From JASHVB01 sp049522565 (GTDB lineage Bacteria; Pseudomonadota; Alphaproteobacteria; Acetobacterales; Acetobacteraceae): a stretch of 9,977 nucleotides of DNA. This document shows, piece by piece, positions 1 to 7,000 of the stretch (positions are counted from its first letter, which is position 1; every line of letters starts with the position of its first letter). The stretch covers positions 1-9,977 of the forward strand of contig JBEKNT010000251.1 in NCBI GenBank assembly GCA_049522565.1. The letters are read 5' to 3'. The notes beneath the pieces are model-generated. The model did not search any database and was not told the origin of the DNA. It saw only the letters and a list, made by a program, of their open reading frames with translations. Both the position numbers and the translations under genes were made by a program.

Positions 1-52
1 CAGCATCGGAACCGTCTTGTTCAAACCGTTTCATTTTACGGCCTCTGACACC

Positions 53-182
53 CCCCGTGTCAGGCCGGGCCAAGCCCGGCATTCCTAGCCCTTGCAGTGT
101 GTAACAACCAAACAGGATCATGCCCGGCCTTCGCCGGCCATGACACGGAGGTTGCGATCGGCCGGCAACTGACTCGGTTGTT
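53..182. repeat. Intergenic palindromic repeat, copy A
   Basis: The left arm (about 53-82) and right arm (about 120-150) are imperfect inverted repeats of each other, with an indel between them. The left arm also contains its own hairpin, GCCGGGC-CAA-GCCCGGC at 64-80. The right arm and its flank (133-182) match 5008-5057 at 40 of 50 positions by hand alignment without gaps, including the shared GGCCATGACACGG, GTTGCGATC and TCGGTT stretches. It therefore belongs to the same dispersed family as the repeat before the FAD oxidoreductase gene. Such REP/BIME-like elements are common between alphaproteobacterial genes; a specific function is unknown. Confidence 0.75.
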
Positions 183-357
183 CCAGGACGGTTCCTAAGC
201 TGTGATCGCCATCCACAAGCGCGTCTGGACACAGGGTCTCTGGCGGAGTGACCGAGCAGTTTTATTCGAACGCTGACCACCATCGGCATCCGATCGTATC
301 GACGCCTCGCTAACCCTAAAGGTCTTGCCCCCCGGTCCAACGCGGGAAGCCGCGGAA

Positions 358-368
358 TTGGTCTGACC
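358..368. promoter_or_regulatory. Possible GntR-type operator half-palindrome
   Basis: TTGGTCTGACC contains the symmetric core GGTC-T-GACC, resembling the TGGT-N3-ACCA sites bound by FCD-subfamily GntR regulators, which often control sugar-acid catabolism. The right outer base does not match the ideal palindrome. It lies about 150 bases before the first gene of the cluster. This is a weak motif match in a GC-rich sequence; chance is quite possible. Confidence 0.15.
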
Positions 369-519
369 CGCATTATCACCTCGCGAGCGACGCTTTCGCT
401 GATCCTGCAACGTCGCGCGCCCACCTCCCCTGTCACCGCACGATCGAACCGAAGTGCCGCCGCCCTGGCATGGAGCGTGCGCCTTGCATCCGTCACCGCC
501 CCGCAGGCACCCTGCCGGC

Positions 520-1530
520 ATGCCCACCGAACCCCCGCCGACCGAAATCCTCGACGCCCTCCGCCGCATGCACTTGCTCGACGCGGCGGGCACCGCCGCC
601 GGTGAGCGCCTCACCGGCGGGGTCTCCTCCGACATCTGGCGCGTCGACCTGCCGGACGGTCCGGTCTGCGTGAAGCGCGCCCTCGCCAAGCTGCGCGTTG
701 CCGCCGAATGGCGCGCACCCATCGAGCGCAATCGCTACGAAGCCGCCTGGATGCAGCGCGCCAACGCCGCCGTCCCCGGCGCCGCCCCGGCCCTGCGCGG
801 CCAGGACCCCCTCAGCGGCGCGCTGGCGATGGACTATCTGCCCGCCGCCGATCATCCGCTCTGGAAGACGCAACTGCGCGACGGCCGCGCCGATCCCGCG
901 TTCGCCGCGCAGGTCGCGACGTCACTCGTGCGCATCCATGCCGCCACCGCCGCCGATCCGACCACCGCCGCGCAGTTCCCCACCGATACGATCTTCTTCG
1001 ATATCCGCCTGGAGCCCTATCTGCTGGCCACCGCTCGCGCGCATCCCGACCTCGCGCAATCGCTGATCGCGCTGGTCCTGAGCACGCAACGCAACAAGCG
1101 CGCGCTGGTGCATGGCGATGTCAGCCCGAAGAACATCCTCGCCGGACCGCATGGACCGGTGTTCCTCGACGCGGAGTGCGCCTGGTGGGGCGATCCCGCG
1201 TTCGACCTGGCGTTCTGCCTCAACCACCTGTTGCTGAAATGTGTTTGGACACCGGCCGCCACGTCCGGTTTCCTCGCTTGCTTCGATGCGCTCGCGCGCG
1301 CCTATGTCGCCGGCGTCACCTGGGAACCGCCGCCGGAGCTGGAGGCCCGTGCCGCGCGGCTGTTGCCGGGCCTGTTGCTCGCCCGGGTGGATGGCAAGTC
1401 GCCGGTCGAGTACATCACCGAAGCGGCGGATCAGGACCGTGTGCGCCGCACGTCACGCGCATTGCTACGCAATCCGGTGGATCGCCTGGCTGATGTGCGC
1501 CAAGCCTGGAGCAGGGAGCTTGCGGTATGA
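520..1530 (+). CDS. APH-family phosphotransferase (methylthioribose-kinase-like small-molecule kinase)
   Basis: A 336-residue cytosolic kinase of the aminoglycoside phosphotransferase/choline kinase fold, which transfers ATP phosphate to a hydroxyl of a small molecule. The N-terminal nucleotide loop is visible (LTGGVSSDIWRV, 31-42), then the likely ATP-binding lysine in VCVKRAL (Lys52) and a downstream Glu74. The catalytic Brenner motif is HGD-VSPKN (His198, Asp200, Asn205), followed by the metal-binding FLDAE (Asp217). The N-terminal segment resembles 5-methylthioribose kinase more than antibiotic kinases, so a sugar or sugar-acid substrate is likelier than a drug. I chose the ATG at 520 because the sequence before it is low-complexity; no clear Shine-Dalgarno supports either this or the GTG at 454. 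Its stop overlaps the next start (ATGA), implying translational coupling with the enolase paralog. The exact substrate cannot be read from sequence. Confidence 0.85.
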   Translation: MPTEPPPTEILDALRRMHLLDAAGTAAGERLTGGVSSDIWRVDLPDGPVCVKRALAKLRVAAEWRAPIERNRYEAAWMQRANAAVPGAAPALRGQDPLSGALAMDYLPAADHPLWKTQLRDGRADPAFAAQVATSLVRIHAATAADPTTAAQFPTDTIFFDIRLEPYLLATARAHPDLAQSLIALVLSTQRNKRALVHGDVSPKNILAGPHGPVFLDAECAWWGDPAFDLAFCLNHLLLKCVWTPAATSGFLACFDALARAYVAGVTWEPPPELEARAARLLPGLLLARVDGKSPVEYITEAADQDRVRRTSRALLRNPVDRLADVRQAWSRELAV

Positions 1531-2837
1531 CGGATAGTGCGATCGCCTTTGTGCATGGCCGTCGCGTGTGGGACAGCCGCGGGCGTCCCACCGTGGAAAC
1601 CGATATTTTGTTGGAGGGTGGCGGTGTCGGCCGCGCCATCGCGCCTGCCGGTGCCTCCACCGGCAGCGGCGAGGCGCTCGATCTGCGCGACGGTGGCGAG
1701 GCGTTCGGCGGCTACGACGTCAAGCGCGCGGTAGAGCATGTCAACACGGTGATCGCGCGCGGCGTGGTGGGGATGGATGCGCGCGACCAGGCCGCGCTCG
1801 ACAAGCGATTGATCGAACTGGACGGCTCGCCGAGCAAGTCGCGCCTCGGCGCCAATGCGGTGCTGTCGGTGTCGATGGCGGCGGCGCATGCCGCGGCGGC
1901 CGCGGCCGGCGAACCGCTGTATCGTTACCTCGGCGGACCGGATGCACACACGCTGCCGCTGCCGCAGATCCAGATTTTCGGCGGCGGCGCGCATGCCGGG
2001 CGGCGCGTGGACATCCAGGATTTCATGGTCACCTGTCCGGCAGCGGCGAATTTCGCGCAGGCACTGGACTGGACGGCAGAGGTGTATCGCGCCGCCGGAG
2101 CGCTGATGGCGGAAGCCGGCACGCTGTCCGGCGTGGCGGATGAAGGCGGCTGGTGGCCGGCGTTCTCCACCAATGAGCAAGCGCTGGAAACGCTGGTGCG
2201 CGCCATCGAACGTGCCGGTTTCGCGCCGGGCCAGCAGGTGGCGATCGCCCTCGACGTCGCCGCGTCGGAATTCGGCCGCGGGGGAAAATACAAGCTGGCA
2301 CTGGAAGACAAGGAACTCGACAGCGAAGGCCTGGTGAAGCTGCTGAGTTCCTGGATTCGCCGCTACCCGATCGTGTCGATCGAGGACCCGCTGGCCGAGG
2401 ACGACGATGTCGGCTTCGCCGCGTTCACCAGCGAGGTGGGTGGCCGCGTGCAGGTGGTGGGTGACGACTTCCTGGTCAGCCAGGCCTCGCGCGTGCGCGA
2501 AGCGGCGTTGCGTGGTGCGGCCAATGCCGTGCTGTTGAAGCCGAACCAGCGCGGTACGCTGACCGAGACGTGGGAGTGCTGGAAGGCGGCGCAGGAGTGC
2601 GGCTTTGCCGGCATCGTGTCGGCGCGCTCGGGCGAGACCGAGGACACCACGATCGTGCACCTCGCGGTAGGCTGGGGTGTCGGCCAGCTCAAGGTCGGCA
2701 GCTTCGCGCGTGGCGAGCGGATGGCGAAATGGAACGAGGCGCTGCGCGTCGAGGAAGCGCTGGGCGCCCGCGCTTCGTTCGCCGGCGGCGGCGTGCTGGG
2801 ACGGTCGCCGGGTCAAGCTCGGGGACGGCAACCATGA
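1527..2837 (+). CDS. Divergent enolase (phosphopyruvate hydratase) paralog
   Basis: A 436-residue protein that aligns with enolase end to end, from DSRGRPTVE (16-24) to the RVEEALG region. Enolase normally interconverts 2-phosphoglycerate and phosphoenolpyruvate in glycolysis. Retained residues: Mg ligands Asp243, Glu286 and Asp313; the mobile-loop Ser44 (PAGASTG); His156; the acid pair residue Glu206 (ADEGG); base Lys338; phosphate ligands Arg367 and Ser368; and Lys389. Two active-site positions differ: the histidine of the usual SHRSGETED motif is Ala366 (SARSGETED), and the glutamate of QEFM is Asp165 (QDFM). The usual NGG before the HA motif is GGG, and KxNQIG is KPNQRG. A ribosome site AGGGAG lies about 8 bases upstream, and both ends overlap neighbouring genes by 4 bases. 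The fold and metal site look intact, so I infer a changed substrate rather than a dead enzyme. A housekeeping enolase is expected elsewhere in the genome. It could still have weak ordinary enolase activity. Confidence 0.9.
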   Translation: MTDSAIAFVHGRRVWDSRGRPTVETDILLEGGGVGRAIAPAGASTGSGEALDLRDGGEAFGGYDVKRAVEHVNTVIARGVVGMDARDQAALDKRLIELDGSPSKSRLGANAVLSVSMAAAHAAAAAAGEPLYRYLGGPDAHTLPLPQIQIFGGGAHAGRRVDIQDFMVTCPAAANFAQALDWTAEVYRAAGALMAEAGTLSGVADEGGWWPAFSTNEQALETLVRAIERAGFAPGQQVAIALDVAASEFGRGGKYKLALEDKELDSEGLVKLLSSWIRRYPIVSIEDPLAEDDDVGFAAFTSEVGGRVQVVGDDFLVSQASRVREAALRGAANAVLLKPNQRGTLTETWECWKAAQECGFAGIVSARSGETEDTTIVHLAVGWGVGQLKVGSFARGERMAKWNEALRVEEALGARASFAGGGVLGRSPGQARGRQP

Positions 2838-3766
2838 AGGTGCTGTTTCATTACGCGGCGGGGCCGGACCTCGCGGCGCGGCTGGCGGCGGTGCCGGGGC
2901 TGGACATCACCATCTGCCCGGTGGACGACAGCGCGCTGCTGCAACGCAGCCTGCCCGACACCGACGTGCTGTGGCACGTGCTCGAACCGTGCACGGCCGC
3001 GATGATCGCGGCGGCGCCACGGCTGAAGCTGATCCAGAAGATCGGCATCGGCGTCAACACGATCGACCTGGAGGCGGCGAAGGCGCGCGGCATTCCGGTG
3101 TGCAACCTGCCCGGCACCAATTCTCGCGCGGTGGCAGAACTGACGCTGGCGATGATGCTGGCGACGCTGCGCCGGCTGACGCGCTTCGACGCATCGGTGC
3201 GGCGGGGCGCGTGGACCGATCCGCTGTTGGAGGATGGCCTCGGCGAACTGGGCGGGCGCGTTGTCGGGCTGGTGGGTTATGGCGCAATCCCGCGATTGCT
3301 GGCGCCGGTGCTGGCGGCGATGGGGTGCCGGGTCATCTACACGGATCAGGCGCCGGTCGCAGACGCGCTGGGGGAATTTCGGCCGCTGCCGGCGCTACTG
3401 GCCGAGGCCGATGTGGTCTGCCTGCATGTGCCGCTCACCGAGGAGACCGCGCACCTGATCGACGCGGCGGCGCTGGCACGCATGAAGCCCGGCGCGGTGC
3501 TGATCAACACGGCGCGTGGCGGCCTGGTGGACCAGGCGGCACTGACCGAGGCGCTGCGCTCCGGCCACCTGGCGGCGGCCGGACTGGACGTGTTCGAGAC
3601 GGAGCCGCCCGACTTCGCCGCGCCCCTGTTCCGGCTGCCCAACGTCGTGCTGTCCCCGCATGTCGCCTGGCTGACGACCGGCACATTCGATCGCAGCTTC
3701 GCTCTGGCGGCGGAGAACTGCCGCCGCGTCGCGGCGGGGGAAGCGTTGCTGCACCAGGTCGCTTAA
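2834..3766 (+). CDS. D-isomer-specific 2-hydroxyacid dehydrogenase, NAD-dependent
   Basis: A 310-residue cytosolic oxidoreductase of the phosphoglycerate dehydrogenase/hydroxypyruvate reductase family, interconverting a 2-hydroxy acid and its 2-oxo acid. The Rossmann segment GLVGYGAIPR is at 145-154, and Asp171 after the second strand (VIYTD) favours NAD over NADP. The catalytic triad is present: Arg228 (NTARGG), Glu257 (FETEP) and His276 (SPHVAW). The third glycine of GxGxxG is Pro153, an uncommon variant. Substrate-side residues around the His differ from the usual SPHIGG (SPHVAW). It has no ACT domain, unlike long SerA enzymes. The start overlaps the enolase stop (ATGA), so the two products are probably made together, and a shared pathway is likely. 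The substrate (glycerate, tetronate or other) cannot be fixed from sequence. Confidence 0.88.
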   Translation: MKVLFHYAAGPDLAARLAAVPGLDITICPVDDSALLQRSLPDTDVLWHVLEPCTAAMIAAAPRLKLIQKIGIGVNTIDLEAAKARGIPVCNLPGTNSRAVAELTLAMMLATLRRLTRFDASVRRGAWTDPLLEDGLGELGGRVVGLVGYGAIPRLLAPVLAAMGCRVIYTDQAPVADALGEFRPLPALLAEADVVCLHVPLTEETAHLIDAAALARMKPGAVLINTARGGLVDQAALTEALRSGHLAAAGLDVFETEPPDFAAPLFRLPNVVLSPHVAWLTTGTFDRSFALAAENCRRVAAGEALLHQVA

Positions 3767-3768
3767 TT

Positions 3769-3861
3769 CCCTCTCCCGCTTCGCGGGAGAGGGTAGGGTG
3801 AGGGTGTTGCGTGCGCCCCGCTGCACCCGCACCCTGCCCTCTCCCGCTACCGCGGGAGAGG
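3769..3861. repeat. Inverted pair of CCTCTCCCGC hairpin repeats (BIME-like)
   Basis: Two copies of a 38-base unit face each other, at 3769-3806 and 3824-3861. Each contains a short perfect hairpin: an 11-bp stem with a 3-base loop (3769-3779 / 3783-3793), and a 10-bp stem with a 4-base loop (3838-3847 / 3852-3861). The units also pair with each other through GAGAGGGTAGGGTGAGGGTG and its near-complement. A third, single hairpin of the same type is at 8675-8703. The left hairpin begins 3 bases after the dehydrogenase stop and may end or stabilise that transcript. The right one covers much of the kinase ribosome site. Confidence 0.85.
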
Positions 3862-3867
3862 AAAGCG

Positions 3868-4884
3868 ATGCATTTGCGCATCCTTGCCGACGACCTGACC
3901 GGTGCGCTCGACAGTGCATCGCGGTTCGTGCCGCTGGTCGGGGCGGTGCCGGTGGCGTGGCGCACCGACGACCTGCCGCCAACCGCGGCGATCGATGCCG
4001 GCACGCGCGATCTGGACGCCACGGCGGCGCGGGCCGCGATGCAACGGCTGGCGCCGCTGCTGCCAGGCGCGGGCATCGCCTTCAAGAAGATCGACAGCCT
4101 GCTGCGCGGCCACGTCGCCGTCGAACTCGCGGCTTGCATGCGGCACTTCGACCATTGCGTGCTGGCACCGGCATTCCCGTTCCAGGGCCGCATCACGCGC
4201 GCCGGCCGGCAACTCACGCGCGACGGCGATCGCTGGCGCGACAGCGGCGTCGACCTGCCGGCAGCGCTACGCGCGTGCGGCCTGACGACGCCGTTGCACG
4301 ACGCAGAGACCGACGCTGACCTCGACGCGATCGTGGCCGACGGCCGGGCGCTGCCCGGGCGGGTATTGTGGTGCGGCACCGGCGGGCTGGCCGGCGCGTT
4401 GGCGGGTCGCCGCGTCGTGCCCTGCCCGTCATTGCCCCGGCCGGTCCTGGCGCTGATCGGCTCCGACCACAGCGTCTCGGTCGGCCAACTTGCCGCCACC
4501 GGCGACCGGCTGCATCGGATCGCGGTGCCCGGCACGGATGAGATCGCGTCGATCCGCCGCTCGCTGCAGTCCGGGACCGCTGCGGTTTGTGTCGCGCTGC
4601 CGGACGGCACGCCTCGCGCGGAGGCCACACAGCGCATCGGCGACTGCTTCGCCGCGGTGCTTGCGGCCATCGAGCGCCCCGGCACGCTCATGGTTGCCGG
4701 TGGGGAAACCCTGCGGCGGCTGTGCGGTTCCCTGCATGCTGCGGGGCTGGAGGTGGATGGGGAGCTGGTGCCGGGTGTGCCCACCTCGATCCTGCGTGGC
4801 GGCGCGTGGGACGGGCAGCGTGTCGTGTCGAAATCCGGCGCGTTCGGCGATGCGGGCTTCCTCGCGCGTCTGCTCGCGCGTTAG
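3868..4884 (+). CDS. Four-carbon acid sugar kinase family protein (DUF1537, OtnK/DtnK-like)
   Basis: A 338-residue ATP-dependent kinase. Characterised members phosphorylate the C4 hydroxyl of D-threonate, D-erythronate or 3-oxo-tetronate. N-terminal domain motifs are ADDLTGALDSA (7-17), KKIDSLLRG (73-81) and PAFPFQGR (101-108). The domain boundary shows CGTGGLAGAL (169-178). The C-terminal nucleotide-binding domain has GSDH (198-201), AGGET (277-281), PGVP (302-305) and KSGAFGD (322-328). It is shorter than the roughly 410-440 residues usual for the family, with compaction mainly between the motifs, yet all motifs are present. I chose ATG 3868 because the family homology starts there and AGAGGAAAG lies just upstream; the longer in-frame start at 3811 would translate the repeat. 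With the PdxA2-type gene downstream, it suggests tetronate catabolism to dihydroxyacetone phosphate. The exact acid is not predictable. Confidence 0.87.
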   Translation: MHLRILADDLTGALDSASRFVPLVGAVPVAWRTDDLPPTAAIDAGTRDLDATAARAAMQRLAPLLPGAGIAFKKIDSLLRGHVAVELAACMRHFDHCVLAPAFPFQGRITRAGRQLTRDGDRWRDSGVDLPAALRACGLTTPLHDAETDADLDAIVADGRALPGRVLWCGTGGLAGALAGRRVVPCPSLPRPVLALIGSDHSVSVGQLAATGDRLHRIAVPGTDEIASIRRSLQSGTAAVCVALPDGTPRAEATQRIGDCFAAVLAAIERPGTLMVAGGETLRRLCGSLHAAGLEVDGELVPGVPTSILRGGAWDGQRVVSKSGAFGDAGFLARLLAR

Positions 4885-4922
4885 GACGCGCGGGGAAACA
4901 AGTGCTTCCAGCGGCCCCAAGG

Positions 4923-5057
4923 CAACACCCGTGTCATGGCCGGCGCCGGCCGGCCATCCATGTGTTGGCTTTGTCGCATACAGCAAAGTCGTGGATCGCC
5001 GGCCGGCGCCGACCATGACACGGGTGTTGCGATCCGCCCGTCAATGATTCGGTTATT
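4923..5057. repeat. Long inverted repeat, copy B of the GGCCATGACRCGG family
   Basis: Arms 4923-4960 and 4992-5029 are inverted repeats matching at 36 of 38 positions, separated by 31 bases that contain a further short CTTTG/CAAAG pairing. Transcribed in either direction this would form one very stable hairpin of more than 100 bases. The right arm and flank (5008-5057) match copy A at 133-182. It sits 38 bases after the kinase stop, so it could terminate or protect the kinase transcript. No run of T follows, so it is not a classical intrinsic terminator. Confidence 0.9.
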
Positions 5058-5255
5058 GCTCGGCGAGTGCTTATGCCAACCGCCCGTGAGCCTGACACAC
5101 TGCGGGGCGCACCGCCTCCCCTGTTGTGTTCCAAACTCTTCTTCCTGCTTCGTGCTGTCACGACAAGTTCGAATGCAACGACCGGCAGCATGTCAAGGCG
5201 TGGGATCGCCCTCGCTCATGGGCTCGGCCGCCCGGCCATGATACGGGGCTGCACC
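5058..5255. other. Gap before the FAD oxidoreductase gene, with a degenerate repeat end
   Basis: With the repeat to its left this forms a 371-base gap (4885-5255). A possible in-frame extension of the next gene starts at 5067, but its translation resembles nothing and lies before the conserved family N-terminus. The segment around 5110-5180 is less GC-rich than its surroundings and could hold a promoter; no convincing boxes were found. At 5230-5250, CCCGGCCATGATACGGGG looks like a solitary right arm of the dispersed repeat family, ending just before the chosen start. Confidence 0.5.
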
Positions 5256-6905
5256 ATGCTCCGCCTGACCGAACTCAAACTCCCCCTGGACCATCCGCCG
5301 GACGCCCTGCGCGACGCGGTGCTGACCCGGCTGGCCATCCCGCCTGACGACCTCCTCCGCCTGAGCATCGCCCGCCGCGGCTACGACGCCCGCCGCCGCT
5401 CCGCCATCAGCCTGATCTACGCGGCCGACGTCGAACTCCGTAACGAGGCTGCGGTGCTGGCCCGCCACGCCAACGATCCGCGCATCCGCCAGGCCCCGGA
5501 CACGCGCTACCATGCCCCCGTCCACGTCACCGCCCCAGCCCAACGTCCCGTCGTCATCGGCACCGGCCCGTGCGGTTTGCTCGCCGCACTGACGCTGGCA
5601 GAGATGGGGTTCCGCCCCCTCATCCTCGAACGCGGCAAGCTGGTCCGCGAGCGCACGCGCGACACCTGGGGCCTGTGGCGCCGCGGCATCCTCAACCCGG
5701 AATCCAACGTCCAGTTCGGCGAAGGCGGCGCCGGCACCTTCTCCGACGGCAAGCTGTATTCCGGCATCAAGGACCCGCGCCACCTCACCCGCAAACTGCT
5801 GACCGAATTCGTCGAAGCCGGTGCACCCGAGGAAATCCTCACCGCCAGCAAACCGCATATCGGCACGTTCCGGCTGGTTACGGTGGTGGAAGGCATCCGC
5901 GCGAAAATCGAATCCCTCGGCGGCGAATACCGCTTTTCGGCCCGCGTCGAGGACATCGAACTCGACGCCAACCGCCACATCCGCGGCCTCACCCTCGCCG
6001 GCGGCGAGCAGCTCGACGCCGACCACGTCATCCTGGCGATCGGCCACAGCGCGCGCGACACCTTCGCCATGCTGCACCGCCGCGGCGTCCATATCGAAGC
6101 CAAGGCATTCTCGATCGGCGCCCGTATCGAGCACCCGCAATCCCTGATCGACCGCGCCCGTTTCGGCTCCTTCGCCGGCCATCCCCTGCTCGGCGCGGCC
6201 GACTACAAACTGGTGCATCACGCCAGCAACGGACGCTCGGTCTACAGCTTCTGCATGTGCCCCGGCGGGCGCGTCGTGGCGGCGACCTCGGAAATCGGCT
6301 GCGTCGTCACCAACGGCATGAGTCAGTATTCGCGTGCCGAGTTCAACGCCAACGCCGGCATCGTCGTCGGCATCACGCCCGCAGATTACCCTGGTGACGC
6401 GCTGGCCGGCGTGGCGTTCCAGCGGAGATGGGAGCAGCTTGCGTTCCTGGCCGGCGGCAGCGACTACGCCGCCCCGGCCCAATCGGTCGGCGACTTGCTC
6501 GAACGACGCGCCTCCATGGCGCTCGGCCAGGTCGCGCCGTCCTACAAGCCGCGGGTCCGCCCCGCCGACCTGGCCGCCTGCCTGCCCAGCTTCGCGGTCG
6601 AGGCAATCCGCGAGGCATTGCGAAAATTCGACCGCGACATTCCCGGCTTCGCGATGGACGACGCGGTGCTGACGGGGGTGGAGACCCGCACCTCGTCGCC
6701 GATCCGGATCGTGCGCGGCGCTGACGGGCACAGCCTGAACACGCCGGGGCTTTTCCCGGCGGGGGAGGGTGCGGGGTATGCCGGCGGGATCATGTCGGCC
6801 GGCGTGGACGGGATCAGGGTGGCAGAGGCGGTGGCGGCAAGCCTGACCGGATGTCCGCTGCCGGAGCGGATGACGCGGGCGGAGGCGGCGGTGGCTTATG
6901 GGTAG
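5256..6905 (+). CDS. COG2509-type FAD-dependent NAD(P)/FAD oxidoreductase
   Basis: A 549-residue flavoprotein of an uncharacterised dehydrogenase family whose length fits well. The N-terminal 90 residues form the family's accessory domain (LTELKLPLDH at 4-13, then RRGYDAR). The dinucleotide-binding GTGPCG is at 102-107, with the FAD ribose-binding acid in LILERG (Glu125). Next come FGEGGAGTFSDGKLYSG (154-170) and the family signature FCMCPGG (332-338), whose cysteines 333 and 335 might be redox-active or metal-binding. The C-terminal FAD segment GLFPAGEGAGYAGG is at about 498-511. No signal peptide or membrane segment is seen. I chose the ATG at 5256 because family homology starts immediately; the ATG at 5238 would start inside a repeat remnant. 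The in vivo substrate is unknown. Its place between the acid sugar kinase and pdxA is suggestive, but repeats on both sides could mean a separate transcript. Confidence 0.85.
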   Translation: MLRLTELKLPLDHPPDALRDAVLTRLAIPPDDLLRLSIARRGYDARRRSAISLIYAADVELRNEAAVLARHANDPRIRQAPDTRYHAPVHVTAPAQRPVVIGTGPCGLLAALTLAEMGFRPLILERGKLVRERTRDTWGLWRRGILNPESNVQFGEGGAGTFSDGKLYSGIKDPRHLTRKLLTEFVEAGAPEEILTASKPHIGTFRLVTVVEGIRAKIESLGGEYRFSARVEDIELDANRHIRGLTLAGGEQLDADHVILAIGHSARDTFAMLHRRGVHIEAKAFSIGARIEHPQSLIDRARFGSFAGHPLLGAADYKLVHHASNGRSVYSFCMCPGGRVVAATSEIGCVVTNGMSQYSRAEFNANAGIVVGITPADYPGDALAGVAFQRRWEQLAFLAGGSDYAAPAQSVGDLLERRASMALGQVAPSYKPRVRPADLAACLPSFAVEAIREALRKFDRDIPGFAMDDAVLTGVETRTSSPIRIVRGADGHSLNTPGLFPAGEGAGYAGGIMSAGVDGIRVAEAVAASLTGCPLPERMTRAEAAVAYG

Positions 6906-7000
6906 GGTTGGGATATCGCCATACCTGCCGTCGCGCCGGCGCAGCGCCAGGCCCACCGCGGCGAACCCTACACGGACGGGCGTGGCGGGGAGACCATCAC

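Larger units (their letters stand above)
1..519. other. Non-coding leader region upstream of the phosphotransferase
   Basis: I see no supportable gene in these 519 bases. The reading frames that cross it are either antisense shadows or lack family resemblance. The left part (about 53-182) is occupied by a palindromic repeat, annotated separately. The rest (183-519) is unique-looking sequence that probably contains the promoter of the 520-3766 gene set, but I could not pick a convincing -35/-10 pair. A GTG at 454 would extend the phosphotransferase in frame by 22 residues, but that extension is Pro/His/Ala-rich and not family-like. Confidence 0.6.

Noticed and set aside
520..1530. Antibiotic resistance aminoglycoside phosphotransferase
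   Set aside because: The catalytic HGD motif is shared by all APH-fold kinases; the MtnK-like N-terminus and coupling to metabolic genes argue against drug resistance.
1431..2831. 466-codon minus-strand frame opposite the enolase paralog
   Set aside because: Shadow of a strongly conserved gene; no motif, no independent ribosome site seen.
2570..3766. Longer version of the dehydrogenase starting inside the enolase gene
   Set aside because: The first about 88 residues would be the out-of-frame enolase sequence; homology starts exactly at the ATG at 2834.
3769..3861. CRISPR-like array from recurring CTCTCCCGC units
   Set aside because: Only two units in inverted orientation, no regular spacers and no cas genes; they are hairpin repeats.
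3504..4784. 426-codon minus-strand frame opposite the dehydrogenase end and the kinase
   Set aside because: It crosses the hairpin repeats and two real genes; Ser/Arg/Pro-rich composition typical of a shadow frame.
4934..5191. Small minus-strand frame with a repeated CHGRRRPAIH-type peptide
   Set aside because: The peptide repeat is just the translation of the two arms of the inverted DNA repeat.
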